Of a stretch of DNA of 64,000 bases, positions 32,565 to 45,425 are shown piece after piece. A program made the translations under genes and the position numbers. Below the pieces are notes generated by a model, which saw only the letters and a program-made list of their open reading frames with translations, did not search any database and was not told the origin of the DNA. Each line of letters begins with the position of its first letter. The first letter of the stretch is position 1. The stretch spans positions 1-64,000 of the forward strand of contig JAKCPI010013917.1 in the NCBI GenBank assembly GCA_023213315.1, in the 5' to 3' direction. The DNA comes from Euborellia annulipes (lineage: Eukaryota; Arthropoda; Insecta; Dermaptera; Anisolabididae).

Positions 32565-35069
32565 TGAAAAATCGCTTGAATATTTCAGTTGATTTATTTA
32601 CTTTTACCACCTTCTGACTTTTTAAATATTATTTTTTCAAATAATTTCGAAGAAATATCGCCCATTTCAAAAATATTTTTATAAGTATGTTTAATGAATG
32701 TTTTTATTTATTTTATTATTTTTTTTTTAAATTCAATATTCTCCTAACTTCCCTTAGCTCTTCCATCATTCATTATCTGATTTAGCCCTATATTACATAG
32801 GAATAACCAGGAGACTTTATTTATTTTCGCAAAGTCATTATTTTTCAATTATTAATACATTATATCAAATGTAATTAAAAGGATAAATCATTTTGAAATA
32901 TTACTTAGAATTTCTATTTATATGTACCGCAATGGACAAGCCATATTGTTTTTTAATTCCGGGGACCTCAAAAACTAATATTTTAATTGAAACTTCAATT
33001 TTTTTTTTTTTTTTTTGAGGAAAGAAATTAAAAAAATCTTTATTAATTTATCTTCATATAACTTAATGGGCTATAGGAATTTTATTGAAATTTAATTTAA
33101 AAATAGTCCATCGATTAGAAATTTTACTAAAAAAAATATTTATTATAGTCCCCGAAACGCTGACATTGGTAATAAATAATTTTGGGTCGAATAAAGTCTA
33201 TTTTCTTCACCTTCCCTTAAATTTATTATTTATAACTTTTTTTTTTAATGTAAAACAAATTCGTCTTTACGATAATTAATTTTATTTTATATAAATAAAA
33301 AAAAAAAAAAACTCCTTAGAAATGACTCAAACTTGTATATTTAATAAATAAACTCTGCCCGGAGGGGATTAATCGGCCATTTTAGAACAAATATTTCCTA
33401 ATTGACCTATGCAATTTGAACTAAATAACTATTGACATATCCAATTATTCAAACAATGATAAATTTATTCCATTAACTTTTTATTTTATTTTATATAGAT
33501 GTAACATTTTTGACTGTTCATTTGATTACAACCACCATTATATTCCGAAATGTTTTTCTCTCTAGAGAATTTTTATTCTACTTGCAAACGAATATATAAC
33601 TATCTATTATAGATTACATCCTGATCCATTAAAGGTTTATAAAAGGATTGTAAATTGTGAATTTATTCCCTCCAGGATTTAACCTTTTTTTTCTATATAT
33701 AAATTTTACAAGAGTCATTTAAAAAAAAAAAAAGAAATTTGACGAATATTAAAGATCCCGCCTGCAAGAGAGTTCATAATTCATTATTGACTTTCTTGCT
33801 TCTCAGGTTGCCTATCCCGCGGGAGATCGTATCGTATTGTATTCATTTAAGCCCATTTTAGTTAAAGACAGCTATTAGGGAGGATAATTAACCTCTATAT
33901 TTTAGCACTTCTTCATTCTAACTTAGAAAGGAGGGATGTATAATAATAATTGGGATCACTCGGAAATTTTTAAAGATGTGATTTTCAATATAGCTACTTT
34001 TTGTCTTTTTCTTCTAACTTTGTGATATGAATATTTTCCTTGATTGTTTTAATTAAGAAATATTTTTTACAATAAATATTGTTTTAAGATTTCTCTTACG
34101 AATATACAGAAATTCTTCCCTTCTTTTGAGGTCTGATTTTATTTTTTCTCTTTTTCAAAGAAAATAAAGGGTCGGACTTAGCCGAGCGCACAACTTCGCC
34201 CATCCACTATTTAAAGAAAAAACGCAACACTTTTGTTTATTTGTTTTGATTTTCTTCTTCCTAAATTTTCAAATTTAAATAATTTTTTAACAAATTTCGT
34301 CGCCCACATATTACTTAACGCCTTTTTGACGATATTCTAGGGCAAAGTTAAACAGATCTAATGCTAGAGAGTTTAACTACTGAAAAACCTCAATTGTCAA
34401 TAACCTTTACACCTACATATTATCAGCTATACACCTCTGCCATATTGTCAATAACGTTTTTATAATAAATGTAAGATTCTTTCCCCTCTCATACCAAATT
34501 GGCCAATTCTCAGAATTTCATTTGAAATACGGACCTGCCTCTGTAGATTCAATTGATATAGGAAACAATTTTTATGTCGCTTTTTGTTTTTGCTTTTATC
34601 TTCTTATAGAAACATTTTATCATAATACTTGTTTCTAGTGTAGAGTGTATGTATTAATGAAAAAATATTTTAGCAAGATAAATTTCTCTGATATCCTTAG
34701 ATCATTCAATTTATCTTGGAAATTGATATTTTTTATTTTATAATTTATTAAATTTCTTCCTTTGAAAAAAAAAATGACAAAAGGACTTAAGATTAAGAAA
34801 ATATTTTTTAAAATAAAAATAGAGGTAGGTGTTTAATTTTAAATTTTAAATTAGTTTAGATATAAATGATAAATAGGGCGATAAAATTTGAATATCAGTT
34901 CAACAACTTAGTCTAATAATATTTCAAAATGAATATAAGGATCAGTAGTTTTAATATTGCGATTTAATTTTCTTAGTGTTAAGATTGAAATGATTACAAG
35001 ATAGAGGGAAAAATATACATCGCGTAAGATTGAAAAGATAAAGCAGCCAAGCATGACAGAACATTTATA
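32565..35069. other. AT-rich intron sequence with scattered fragments
   Basis: 33,149-33,215 is the right arm of the 22.7-kb foldback (agtccccgaaacgctgac ... taataaataatttt). 33,760-33,900 is a GC-balanced spot (tatcccgcgggagatcg). No gene. Confidence 0.4.
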
Positions 35070-35600
35070 TGGAATGTTTGACCAAGGGCCCAAGTTGCCC
35101 TCGGGTTCATTTGATCAACGAATCGACTGGGTTTGTCATTAATCACGTTGCCCCGTTGGCCAGTACCGGGGTACTTTCGCAGGGGGCTTTTGATTAAGCT
35201 ACAGCTGAGCCCCGGGGGCTCAGCCCCCCCACCCTCACCCATCCCCCTCTCTCTTTGCTCTTCAGAGACCGGCCGCTAACGACAGCAAATCAATAGCATA
35301 AAACGTTAGGTCCCACACACGAAAAAAAAGAGTCCCTCGGCTTTTAATATCTATCTGGACGAGCGACGACTCTCTTTCTTCCCTACTGAAGACATAGATC
35401 AGGCGCAAAAGATAACAGCATACACGAACCCCTGTCTCGATTTAGGGCCATTGATAACACCGAATTCGGTCTCGATATAAAATGTATGTGAAAGCGGTCG
35501 GTCAGTTTATTGGTTCAGAGTTTGGGGAGTTTCGACCCCCGGAGGGGTTTTTTTCTGCTTCGAAGTTGGCTCAATTTCGCAGACGTGACCCTCTGCCTTG
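35070..35600. promoter_or_regulatory. Most prominent GC-balanced island of intron 1
   Basis: About 530 bp of single-copy-looking sequence with balanced composition. It includes a ctgagccccgggggctcag hairpin (35,206-35,224), gaccggccgctaacgacag and ccgaattcggtctcg. No coding signal is convincing. A candidate conserved noncoding element or alternative promoter. Confidence 0.35.
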
Positions 35601-36073
35601 CTCTTCAAATGTTAAATTAAAAATGAAATATTGATATGAGGGAGATTATTTTTACCTATCTTAGAATAGCTCTTTAAATCAAAGTTTTTATATTAACTTT
35701 TTTTTTTATTTGAATTTGAAGAGCACATTCATTTTATTCCGAAATTCTCTCTATGACAATATAAACATGTGTCCAGGGATTAATATGAATGAAGGTTTAA
35801 AGCTCTTTCTTCCCTCATTCTATCTGTCGTTAAAATAAAACTTGTTCTGACGTCCTCTAAGTTACCTGAACTAAGGCTTTTTTCTCCCCTTCTCTCTATT
35901 CTCTCTCTTCTTTTTTTTTTTGATATAATTTTATCCTTCTCACTCGCATTCATTTTTGCATATAATTGCTTATTAATTTTTGTCTTATTTAGTTATTAAA
36001 AGAAATGCCTATTTGAATTCGCATCATCAAATACTAAGGGTCTCGTTCTTTGTTCGATGACTTGGAGTTGCTT
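35601..36073. other. AT-rich intron sequence
   Basis: No gene; pyrimidine-rich run at 35,880-35,920. Confidence 0.4.
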
Positions 36074-36727
36074 GGGGTCGTCCACATATTACGTAATGCG
36101 TGAGTTTTTTGGGGGGGGGTAGAGGTCTGGACAATACGTTACTAATTGTGACATGGGGGACCCGGGGGTTTCCCTGAGTGTGACATCACAATTCAAAGTT
36201 GAATTTATAAAACGAAACCTGAGTTTGAAAAGATAGGATCAGACTCGTATACTAAAAAAAAAAAAAAGTCAAATGAGAAAAAAGGTTGAATGATTTTCGC
36301 AACAGGGAAAAATGGAATGTTTCAGTCACGAGGGAAAATTTTCTAAAAAAAAAAAGGTAAAATGATATGAATGATTGTATAGGAAATTTTATCATTTATC
36401 ATTAAGGAACAATTTAGAAGGGAAAAGAGAGGATCAGTTTTAATTAATTAATTGAAAACTTATAATTATCCTATAAATAAGCTTATATTACAAAAGCAAA
36501 TGTAACCTGTTGTAAACTGGGGACTGGCTTTAAGGCTTTTTTGGCCAAGGCCAACAACTATTAAATAATTAAGGAACAACAGATTATGATGCGATATTAT
36601 TGGAGGCGGGGTAGTTCTATGTTGTGACATTATTTATAGGGGGGTTTGTTTGTATGTGACTGTCACAGGGGGGGGGGGGGACTAGAATATCGTCAAAAAA
36701 GGCGTGACGTAATATGTGGACGACCCC
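36074..36727. mobile_element. Inverted-repeat element E, copy 1
   Basis: A 654-bp element with terminal inverted repeats ggggtcgtccacatattacg (36,074-36,093) and cgtaatatgtggacgacccc (36,708-36,727). G runs next to both ends extend the symmetry. The body is noncoding. Copy 2 is 53,580-54,260, and a fragment lies at 22,188-22,375. Confidence 0.75.
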
Positions 36728-38265
36728 TTAACTGCAACTTAAATGATAAAATTTTTCAAAAAATAGTTAATCGAAAAAGATCATTTGCTCGAATAACTCA
36801 ATCTACAGGCTCTTTATAAGCCTCTGAGTCAATTTCATTACAAATTATACCTATAATTATAAAAGGCTTCAAATCACTTAATCTGGTCTTACTCAATTTG
36901 CATTTTATATTCTATTTAATTATCCTCAAACAAAATAATTGTTTTTTTTTTTTTGTTGGTTCTCTACAAAATTAGAAATTTATTTATCCAACAAATTAAC
37001 AACATCACAAACTGGGAAATCAATAAAAAAAAAAAAAAAAACTGTGATCAATTTGAATCTAACTCACACAACACAACACACCAGCCCAAATTGAATATGC
37101 CCTTATCTCTCCAATTTATCTATTAAATTTTCAATAATCACGTAAAATATTATTAAAGGAGAAATATATTTTTAATCTTGCACAATTTCATTACTAGAGT
37201 AGTTTCACAATATTAAACATCCAAATTAGGATCGATAATTCCTTACTATCTTTTTATATCTAGGTGAATTTGGAAAGGAAACACGAAAAAATGTCTCTAC
37301 TTAAATATAGTTGATAATTTTTATTTAAATACAGGGATCCACTGCAAAGAAAGATTTTATTACCTATGATTAATATTAATCTATTAATAAATAACTAATG
37401 TTAGAATATACGTACCCTTTATTATTTAATATTCCATAGATGAGTCGACCATGCGAAAGACTAAACTAAATGCAAATATCGCTTCACTCTCGCTGGCTTA
37501 AGAGTAAATAAGTGTAAATAACTTGTTTCCGCCAGGAAACCTACGCCTAATGAACAATTTCAGCCCCGGATGAAACTCTTAAATGGGTTTTGTGGTTACA
37601 ATGAAAAGCAGTCGTTGCTCGAGCACAAACTAGCTTTGTTTTATTAGTCGACATTTTATTTATGAGCGCATAAAAATATATCTTTAAACAACACTCCTTT
37701 TGGCTCTACATTGTTGATGGTGTAGAATGTTATCCCAATATGTTATTCATTAAAATCTTTTGCAATCCACAAATAACTTCCTGGATAGCAATGAATTACA
37801 AGAGCCAAGCCCGAAATATTATCATATCCCTTTAACACTTTGTTTATACTCGAAATGGGCGGACAAAATTTTCTTTACTCATTAATCTTAACTAATAAAA
37901 ACTTTAGAATAAGTTTGATGGAAAATAATATTATCATAAAATTATATTTCTTCATAGAAAACAGGCAGAAGAAAAATAATTAATCCAAATTTTGAGTCTA
38001 TGTTTAAGTTGTGAGTTTTGATCTTCTTCAGAATGAAAAGTCATTCTCGTTATTTATATCCAAACAAATTTTGTCTTTAGGTATTTTTTTTTTAGTCTTT
38101 TGCTCCATTTAGATCCTTTTATCGATTGTCCACTTAAACAAGAAAATTAATAATTTAAATTAGCTTAGATACTTTTTCATTATAAAGACTTTTTCCCAAG
38201 TTACTTAATGACTGCATATAGATTTAAAAAGTAATTTAATTTTTGTCCTTTCTATTCTGCAAAGT
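36728..38265. other. AT-rich intron sequence
   Basis: 37,440-37,700 is a GC-balanced spot containing the octamer atgcaaat, gtcgaccatgcg and tcgttgctcgagcac. The rest is AT-rich. No gene. Confidence 0.4.
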
Positions 38266-38451
38266 TATTCGAAAACAGAGCTCGAAAGGCTTTAGAATCA
38301 AACGATACTCTGTGGGATGTGTTTCAGGGTATTAATAAACTATTATATATGAATTCTAGGCACCATCGTAACTTTAACGTGAACTTGGATGCTTCAAACC
38401 CCAATAATAAACTTATTTCTTTATTATCTTTACCAGCACTTGAGGTTATTT
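38266..38451 (+). pseudogene. Unassigned open stretch, possible decayed coding fragment
   Basis: About 60 codons read without stop up to TAG at 38,449-38,451: LFENRARKALESNDTLWDV then FQGINKLLYMNSRHHRNFNV. Composition is more protein-like than neighbouring AT frames, with no start codon or splice signal that I trust. I do not recognise the family. It could be a retroelement remnant. Confidence 0.2.
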
Positions 38452-39403
38452 AGATTATCTCTGAATATTTATTTAAATATTCAAAATTTTATCTTTCTGA
38501 ATAGGAAACGCACCATTGACTCAATGGCCGAAGTCAAAAATTTTTATAAATAAAAAATAAATCGACTACAAAATCCCCAAACTCAATTTTTTTTTTTAAG
38601 AAATATGACGCTTTGTGAGCATGTGCATTAAGTATAAATCTATTTTTTGGTCCTAATACCTCATTTTTGGAAAAAATTTGAGTTTCCACTCATGCCGCCT
38701 CTGGTACTGCTAGCCAGTGCTGTTTTACTTATATTAGATTCTTGTATCTAAATCAATCCGATGTTTATCATTGTCTTACAATTAGATGGTTTCGTAAATC
38801 AACTTTAGACGAATGAGTTTCAAATTTCACTCGATTATATTTACATTATTACATTATACTAAGTTATTTATCGATTATTATTTTAAATCACTTTGAAGTT
38901 GAATTGGCATCCTACATTTAGGTTTCTCTAACAATCAAATGTATTTCGATTAATTTACGTTTAACTTGAGTGAATTCAACACAAAGCCAAATTAGTTTCC
39001 AATCTAGTAAATCATCATCAACAACAACAACAACAACAACCAAAAATAAAACTTTACTCTCATCTCTCGGAGGATTATTTTCTTGTTTAAAAAACTCGCT
39101 AAGGGGGGGAAATCTAATACATATTTGAAGGGGGCTTTCAAAAGCACGCTTTGAGCAAAAATCCATAAAGAGGATAGTCTTTTTGGATATATATCAAGAT
39201 GTTTTACATAATAGAACATCTATTTTATTATATTATCTTAAATTTCTAAAAGGCACATTCGAAAATTGCAAAATGTTTTTTTTTTTTTTTTTTTTTTAAG
39301 AGAACCCAGCTTTTAAATTATTATTTTGCATCTATGAAAATATCCAAATAAATCCATTTAATGATAAACGATATTCGAAAATATATTTATAATAATAAAA
39401 TCT
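38452..39403. other. AT-rich intron sequence with (CAA)n
   Basis: A (CAA)8 microsatellite at about 39,018-39,041 and a T run at about 39,276-39,297. No gene. Confidence 0.5.
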
Positions 39404-39978
39404 CGCACCAGACTTTTTGTGTCGACATGTATTTAGTTTCCGACACAGTACGGTACATTGGATTTTCAAGATGTAAAATTTATATGTGAAAATATTTATA
39501 TTTTGTTACCATGGAAACCATTTCTCCTATCTTTTCTATGGAATGCAAGAGTAAAGTGGTCTTCAGAAGATATTAATGACAAAATGAGAATATACATTTT
39601 AAAGAGAATCTAAAAAATAATTGATTTTTGAATTAAAAAAAAATTCGTTGGAGCGAATTTTGAGAAAATCGAAAAAAACTAAAAAAGTGCATCAGTAAAG
39701 TACTAGTACTCTTTGGCCGATTTTGTTCAAAAGCTTAGTGTCACGTCCCAGGGGGTGCCTTACTTAAATATAAAATTTCGACCTCCTAGCTTTTTCCGTT
39801 CTTGAGATATTTTGTTCACAGACACACAGACAGACCATGTCGCGAAAAACACATTTTTGGATTCAGGGGTCCTCAATACGTGTATATCCATCAAAATCTC
39901 GACATCGAATTTTTGACATGAATCCAATACATTCTCTCTCTATATATTAACATATATATAGAGGTAAGAGAAAGTAAA
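39404..39978 (-). repeat. PalX copy, nearly full length
   Basis: Minus-strand copy running from the left palindrome (inverse of gaggtaagagaaagtaaa) through all blocks and the X-box-like site (gtttccatggtaac inverse, 39,505-39,518) to the gtcgacacaaaaagtctgg block. The outer hairpin is lost. Confidence 0.8.
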
Positions 39979-40199
39979 AATATAAATAAGTTAAGATTCT
40001 TTTCGTAAATGCGGTATCGAAAGAAAAGTATTCATTTCTAGTATTTGGAATCGTATCAAAAGGAAAGTATCGATACCTTAAGTATTGAGTATTCTTTCTT
40101 TTTTTAAAGACTTTTAGGCTTATTAGGCCCGTGTACGTTAGCTTATAGGTAAATTGCAATCTTCCTAATTGAATTTAAAAAAGTTTTACTTCTGTTTAT

Positions 40200-40260
40200 C
40201 CTCGACGTTTCGGTTCACTCATGAATCTCAACCATCAACATAATGGTCTCACTAAGGCAA
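40200..40260 (-). repeat. Foldback-type arm with GAAACGTC motif
   Basis: Inverse of gagtgaaccgaaacgtcgag with tgatggttgagattcatgag ahead of it: the same motif layout as the other foldbacks, with no partner arm found nearby. Confidence 0.5.
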
Positions 40261-40399
40261 AAAAATAAAAAATTTTAATTTATTCTTTTCAACGTTAATT
40301 TAATTCTTTAAATAATGACTAAACGAAAACTTTAATGAATTTTGTTACAAAATCATCACCGATTCAATTAAATTTTAGAGAACAATTTTAATACAAAAG

Positions 40400-40710
40400 C
40401 AGCAACATTGCAATGGAAACTATTTGGCTCGTTACACTAATTTGGCGTTACTATTCCTTGGGCTGCGAGTGATATTTGTGGAGACTATTTGTATATTTGT
40501 TTGCCTGAGGGTTGCCTGTTGAATGCCCTCCACATGCGACCAATCGAGAGCAAAGGGAATGCAACCCTGGGGCTCTACAGCCTACAGCCCCTTGTAATAT
40601 GCATCGTAAACACACTCAATTCAATTAAATATACACCCTGACATATATGTGGGGCCCTGCTAAGGGCTCAATTATCACGGGTTCTCAAGGTGTTGGCACA
40701 TCAATAATTT
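40400..40710. promoter_or_regulatory. GC-balanced unique island
   Basis: About 300 bp of balanced composition, including ggttgcctgttgaatgccct, ccctggggctctacagccta and gggccctgctaagggctc. Single-copy-looking with no open frame of note. Candidate enhancer. Confidence 0.3.
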
Positions 40711-41273
40711 TCTCAAGATTTATTTAAAAGATTCGATTTTCGGACTAATAAAACAAAGCAAAATTTATTTTTATTTCTCCCTGCCATTTTTGGTACACAT
40801 AATTTAATAATATATAAAGGATTATTTGCGGTTTTATTCATTTGGCTGTTCTCCAATTACATACGCTTTATAACTCGCATATTTATAATATTAAACAAGG
40901 GTATTTGGGTAAAAGTTTTTTTTTTTTTTTATCTAAAACAAAGTTGTTGAAATGTTTTCGTTTTATAGCTCTTTATTTACCAAGTATGGCCAAATGGAAT
41001 TGTTTTCAGAGGCCAATTTTAATTAAAAAAAAAAAAAAAATTACCAAGTATCGTTAATATATTGTTATATTGAGTGAATGGGTTAACCCAACGAGAGTGA
41101 AAATGCCTTTTCTAATCTTATGTTGTCTAACAAATATAATATTACATACATAACGTTTAAAATTTGAGGACTTCACAATGTAACATTTTTGTTTCCCTAT
41201 TGCCTTACCATTGTTATTTAAGGGAAAACAAAAAAAAAAAATTCAAAGGTGTGGGGTAGTAGGACTCCCGGCA
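40711..41273. other. AT-rich intron sequence
   Basis: No gene; A and T runs at 40,918-40,931 and 41,024-41,041. Confidence 0.45.
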
Positions 41274-41559
41274 GGAACGAAGTTCCTCACGCCTTTTCTT
41301 CAACTCAGAATATTATTTAAATAGACGGGAATCCAAGGAACTGCGCCCCTTGGAACCTCTTGCTCGCCTTTTGCGAGCAATTTCCTGCCTACGGTAGATA
41401 GAAGAAAATAAAGAGAAGGAGAAGGTGGGCGTGGCCTCGCCAAGACTTCGGCTAATCTCGCCTTCCTCCGCCGTCGCTCGGGCGCTGGGAACGCATTTTT
41501 GTTACGTTACATTTTCTCCCAATTCACCCTGCGTAAGCCGTGTTAAAGAACTTCGTTCC
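41274..41559. mobile_element. GC-richer inverted-repeat element
   Basis: Ends ggaacgaagttc (41,274-41,285) and gaacttcgttcc (41,548-41,559) are perfect inverted repeats; weaker symmetry continues inward (ctcacgcc / gcgtaagccg). The body is GC-richer than the intron (gcgagcaatttcctgcc, ggtgggcgtggcctcg). Noncoding. Superfamily not assigned. Confidence 0.5.
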
Positions 41560-41869
41560 AAAAAAACATGTTTGTGAATTTATAGGTTGGTAAAAATTTA
41601 CTACCAAATAACTATGTAATGAAATATATTGCAAAAACCAACTCAAATTTTCATTAGAAACGAGAAAATTTCAAAATTTAATATTTATAAAATACCACTT
41701 AAATTGAAAAGAAAAGAAAAACTCTGAATACCATGCAAGAAAACAATTTTATCTGAATTAGCATCATTTTTTGCTGTTTGGATGCGGTATCCGATCATAA
41801 AGTTGTTTATTTTGTTGTTCCTGTTAATGAACATGTTTAAAAAATTAAATTAGTATTCAGTTCCACCTG

Positions 41870-41960
41870 TACTTTACTCTGACAATTTACCCTGAGGATG
41901 AGTGCGACATGCTCTCGAATCGTCGGCAACAAAATATAAAGTTTTTTTTTATTTTCACCT
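41870..41960 (+). repeat. Foldback-type arm with CTGAGGATG motif
   Basis: ccctgaggatgagtgcgaca followed by tgctctcgaatcgtcggc. The motif layout matches the other foldbacks, with GAAAC changed to GAATC. Confidence 0.45.
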
Positions 41961-43091
41961 AGCTACTTTTCCCGGCAAGTCTTCCGTCAATTTTTTATCA
42001 AGATTATTGGCCGAGAAGTTAGTGGCGTTGACATTTTAAATTTTAAAAGCTTTAAAAACCACTGGATGTGAGTTTGAATTCCAGGCAATCCAATGTAATC
42101 AATTGGGATAAATAAATATCCCATGATAATTTGTATCGAAATTAATATGATAAAAATCTGCTATATCTAGCTTATCATATAACAACTGAATTTAATAGAG
42201 GGCGAAGTAAGGGTAGATCTAAATAAATCCCTACTACTAATTAACTTAAACTCCAAAACCCCTCAAGTTGTTATTATTATTAAATTGATTTAATTAATTT
42301 CTTGTTCCTACTACGATTACAAATAAATTTTAATTAATAAATAATATTACATTGTTTTGTCAACAAGGAAAAAACATCCCAATAAGAAAATTTCATCCCC
42401 AATTCTAGTAGTTGACTATTAAATAAATTTTCTCTCTCCCCCACAAATCGTTTTATATGAAATTTTCTCAAGGGGATTGGAAATTAAATTTGTAAGCCAA
42501 TTTAATTTAGGGTTCATGCTACCAATATGTTTAAAACCAAGCCTTCCCTTTTGGTTGTGAACCAAGGAGATATATCACATGTTTACTTGAATAAATAAAA
42601 TAAATTCATTCAATGAATAAAAAAAATAAAACAATACAATACGTAGTTATTTCTACAAAATTTATTACAAAGCGTAGTCTCTCTACAAAATTTATTTTCG
42701 AAAAATATTAGTCTAATATTGATATATCATACAAATACACACAAAGATTTTTTTGTTTGTTCTTCAGCTCATTTAAATAAAATTCACATACAAGTCAAAA
42801 TTTAATTTCCGTCACAGAAACGTATTTCATTCTTTTCAATTTAATTCGGCCTTTTGTCACTAGAGAATTTATTATTACGAATAAACACGAGCTGTGAAAA
42901 AATTAATTTTTTTATACTATTTTGAATACTTTAATGGCAAACATGAGTTATCCGAGCTAAGGCAAGCATTTCTTTATATCACTCATTTCATTCTCCCCTC
43001 ATTGAGCCCCAGGCTCTCAACGAATTCGTCAAAAAAAACGCATTAATAAAAATTATTAATATTTATGACAAAAAACATAAATGGAACTTTA
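41961..43091. other. AT-rich intron sequence
   Basis: 42,015-42,130 may be a decayed tRNA-derived SINE (gtttgaattccaggcaatcc). No gene. Confidence 0.4.
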
Positions 43092-43488
43092 GGTGCGCGT
43101 CTCAGGGTGCTAATTTTGGGAGTTACCAGCGGCCACAATTTTGAAGCTATCGACCTCAAATTTTTTTTTTTAATTAAAGCTATTTAAAATATCTACAACT
43201 TATAAAAGCCCTTTTTTTTATTTTTGAAAAAATAATTTTTTTTTTTGATTAATCGCATTAAAGAAAAGAAATTTTAAAAAAATTCGCTCTATATCTTATA
43301 GATAATTAAATTAGTAATCATTGTGTTAAAAAATAATTAATTTTTTACCCTTAATTAATTAGCTGGAATCTTTAAAATGAAATGCAATAAATTCCTTGTA
43401 TTCCTATGGGAAAAACTAACGCCATCTCTTGTCGCCTCGAGTAACTCGGTAGTGAATGGTCTTCTAACGGCTTTTCGTGACGCGCACC
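43092..43488. mobile_element. PIF/Harbinger-like MITE with TTA duplication
   Basis: A 397-bp element starting ggtgcgcgtc and ending gacgcgcacc. TTA lies on both sides (43,089-43,091 and 43,489-43,491), matching the 3-bp duplication of PIF/Harbinger elements. The body is AT-rich and noncoding. Confidence 0.55.
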
Positions 43489-43491
43489 TTA

Positions 43492-44448
43492 AATAAGAAA
43501 ATATTTGTTTGACTTTCACTCAGGGACTCACTTCGGATGAGTAGGCCTACATGAATGTAGTCCACGAGTCACTAGAGATAAGACTGACACTCTTTATCTC
43601 TTTCAGGCCGTCCAGGTTTTGACCTATTTCAAACAAAAAATGTTGAATAAATAAATTTGGAACGTGATTATTAGCCAACTAAATTCAAAAATTAAAATTT
43701 TTTTGGTTTATACTTCAAATTAAATATTTCATAATTTAACCGATTTTTCCTTTGTTTTACATATAATATAAATACAAACTGAGGCTTTATAAAAAATTTC
43801 ATATCTTCAGCTCATAGGAAAATTGTTTAAAAATTGACCCTAATACCTGTGTTACCGATGAAGTTAAAAAAAGCGTTTAAAAATTTTAGAAATTAGTTTC
43901 ATTTCTCTATTTTCTTTTTATTTCTGTTTTGTATTTATTTATTCAACTTGCTTTAATAATTTGAAATTCAATCCCTTCTTTGTCTTATCTCTAAGAAGCA
44001 CCTAATATTGCTAAAAGGTTCTTTATTCGCCTATAAACCCTCGACATTTAAATATTTCCAGATTTCGTTTATAAACGAACTCTATCTCTTGTAATTGGTC
44101 AGTGATTGGTGGGGGTCTTCAATTTCAAACTCAAGCGACAGTCCATGTATAAAAGGATTAAATGTTGGAGGCGTAAAAGGGCTTGGAAATGTCCTATATA
44201 GTGAAACAGCGGCCCTCCGGTCCCAAAACTCTCCTTTATTAAATTAATTGTACGTCCTTAGGGCCCCCTTTCCGTTTCCGTCCTTTCGCTCTCCTCTTTC
44301 ACACTCATCACCTTCTCATCCATCTCCTTTTCTCGGGCTATCAGATAGTCAAGGGTCCTTGGATTTACAGATTTGAACAAATTTGAATGACCGAATATTC
44401 TTGTATATAAAACGAGCTTTTGACCCTTCAAAATTGATTTAATTTTTC
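43492..44448. other. Intron sequence with GC-balanced segment
   Basis: 44,030-44,400 is single-copy-looking with ggcccccttt, ttggtgggggtctt and cggccctccggtcc. A candidate conserved noncoding element. The remainder is AT-rich. Confidence 0.35.
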
Positions 44449-44675
44449 TCGTAAAGCAGCGTTTTCCAAACTGTGGAGGTGCGCCTCCCTAGGGAGGCGC
44501 GGACTAGTCTAAGGGGAGGCGCGAATATTGGCCACCAAGATCAATTTTCCAAATGATTGCTAGTTTTATAAATAAAATAATAAAATAATTTAGAAGATTC
44601 TGGGACGGAGGTTTTCTTTAATTAAATATGAATAAATAAAAAAAAATATTTTTATATAAGTTTATATTTTTTAGT

Positions 44676-44934
44676 GCTCTCGGGGCTTGGTGTAGGGGTT
44701 TGAGTGCTAACCTCGTATTCCAAAAGTCGCGGGTTCAACCTAGGCAGTCCGATGTTTTTATTTAAGCCATTTGGATACCAAATGGCTTAAATAAGAATGC
44801 CTGGACCCCCAATAGATATATTAAACATTCGAGTATCGTTTAAAGTCTTAAATGGCCTGAGTTGCCGAAAAAACTGTATGAATGTGAGTGTTGTGAATGA
44901 GAAAAAAGTGTGAGTGTTAAAAAAAAAGAAAAAA
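44676..44934 (+). mobile_element. SINE-A copy inside the composite hAT
   Basis: Complete head (ctcggggcttggtgtagggg), perfect hairpin (TTTAAGCCATTTGG and its inverse around ata, 44,761-44,791), core, GTGTGAATG tail and A run. Its insertion coincides with loss of the right half of the left MITE unit. Confidence 0.8.
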
Positions 44935-45238
44935 GATTGGATTAGGGGTTGAAAAATTGAAAAAAATATTTTTTTAAATTTATTTTAGCTCAATTGAAGC
45001 CAAATAAATAGAAAACATTCAAAAAACAGGGTTGATTATTATTTTGATTAGGGGGGATGAAGGGTTGATTATTTAAGAAAGGGCTTGGAATATTCCAAAT
45101 CACTTGTTGACATTCTTTTCCAGCTCTAAATATAGTTAGATTAGAGCAAAAGGTATTTTTTTACTTTTAATAAAAAGGGAATTGTTATTTTCATCTATTT
45201 TATTTTTATTCCTATACAAAGAGATAAGAGAGACGAAT

Positions 45239-45425
45239 CTCTCTTTCAGTCGAGTCGAGTGCGTTGCCGGGATGCAGGCGCGGAGCTCCTTGCTCTCTTA
45301 TTTATTTGTATGTAAAGTGAATCAAAGTGAATAATTAATATAGTGTAACCCACCCTGACCTCGCCGTCAACCAGCACACCCTCTTGAGCGTCTTATTAAA
45401 GGTAATTATTATGCATTTTATCGTT
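45239..45425 (+). promoter_or_regulatory. Exon-like or promoter-like GC-rich segment
   Basis: ctctctttcagtcgagtcga contains an initiator-like TCAGT (also readable as a CAG acceptor). A GC-rich stretch (gcgttgccgggatgcaggcg) follows, and the segment ends cttattaaaggtaattatt, a plausible donor. It lies inside the extra interior of composite hAT copy 2. It could be a transposon promoter and leader, a solo-LTR remnant, or an alternative first exon of the host gene. Confidence 0.25.

Noticed and set aside
39018..39041. CAA array as a CRISPR or coding repeat
   Set aside because: Simple trinucleotide microsatellite in an intron; no spacers.
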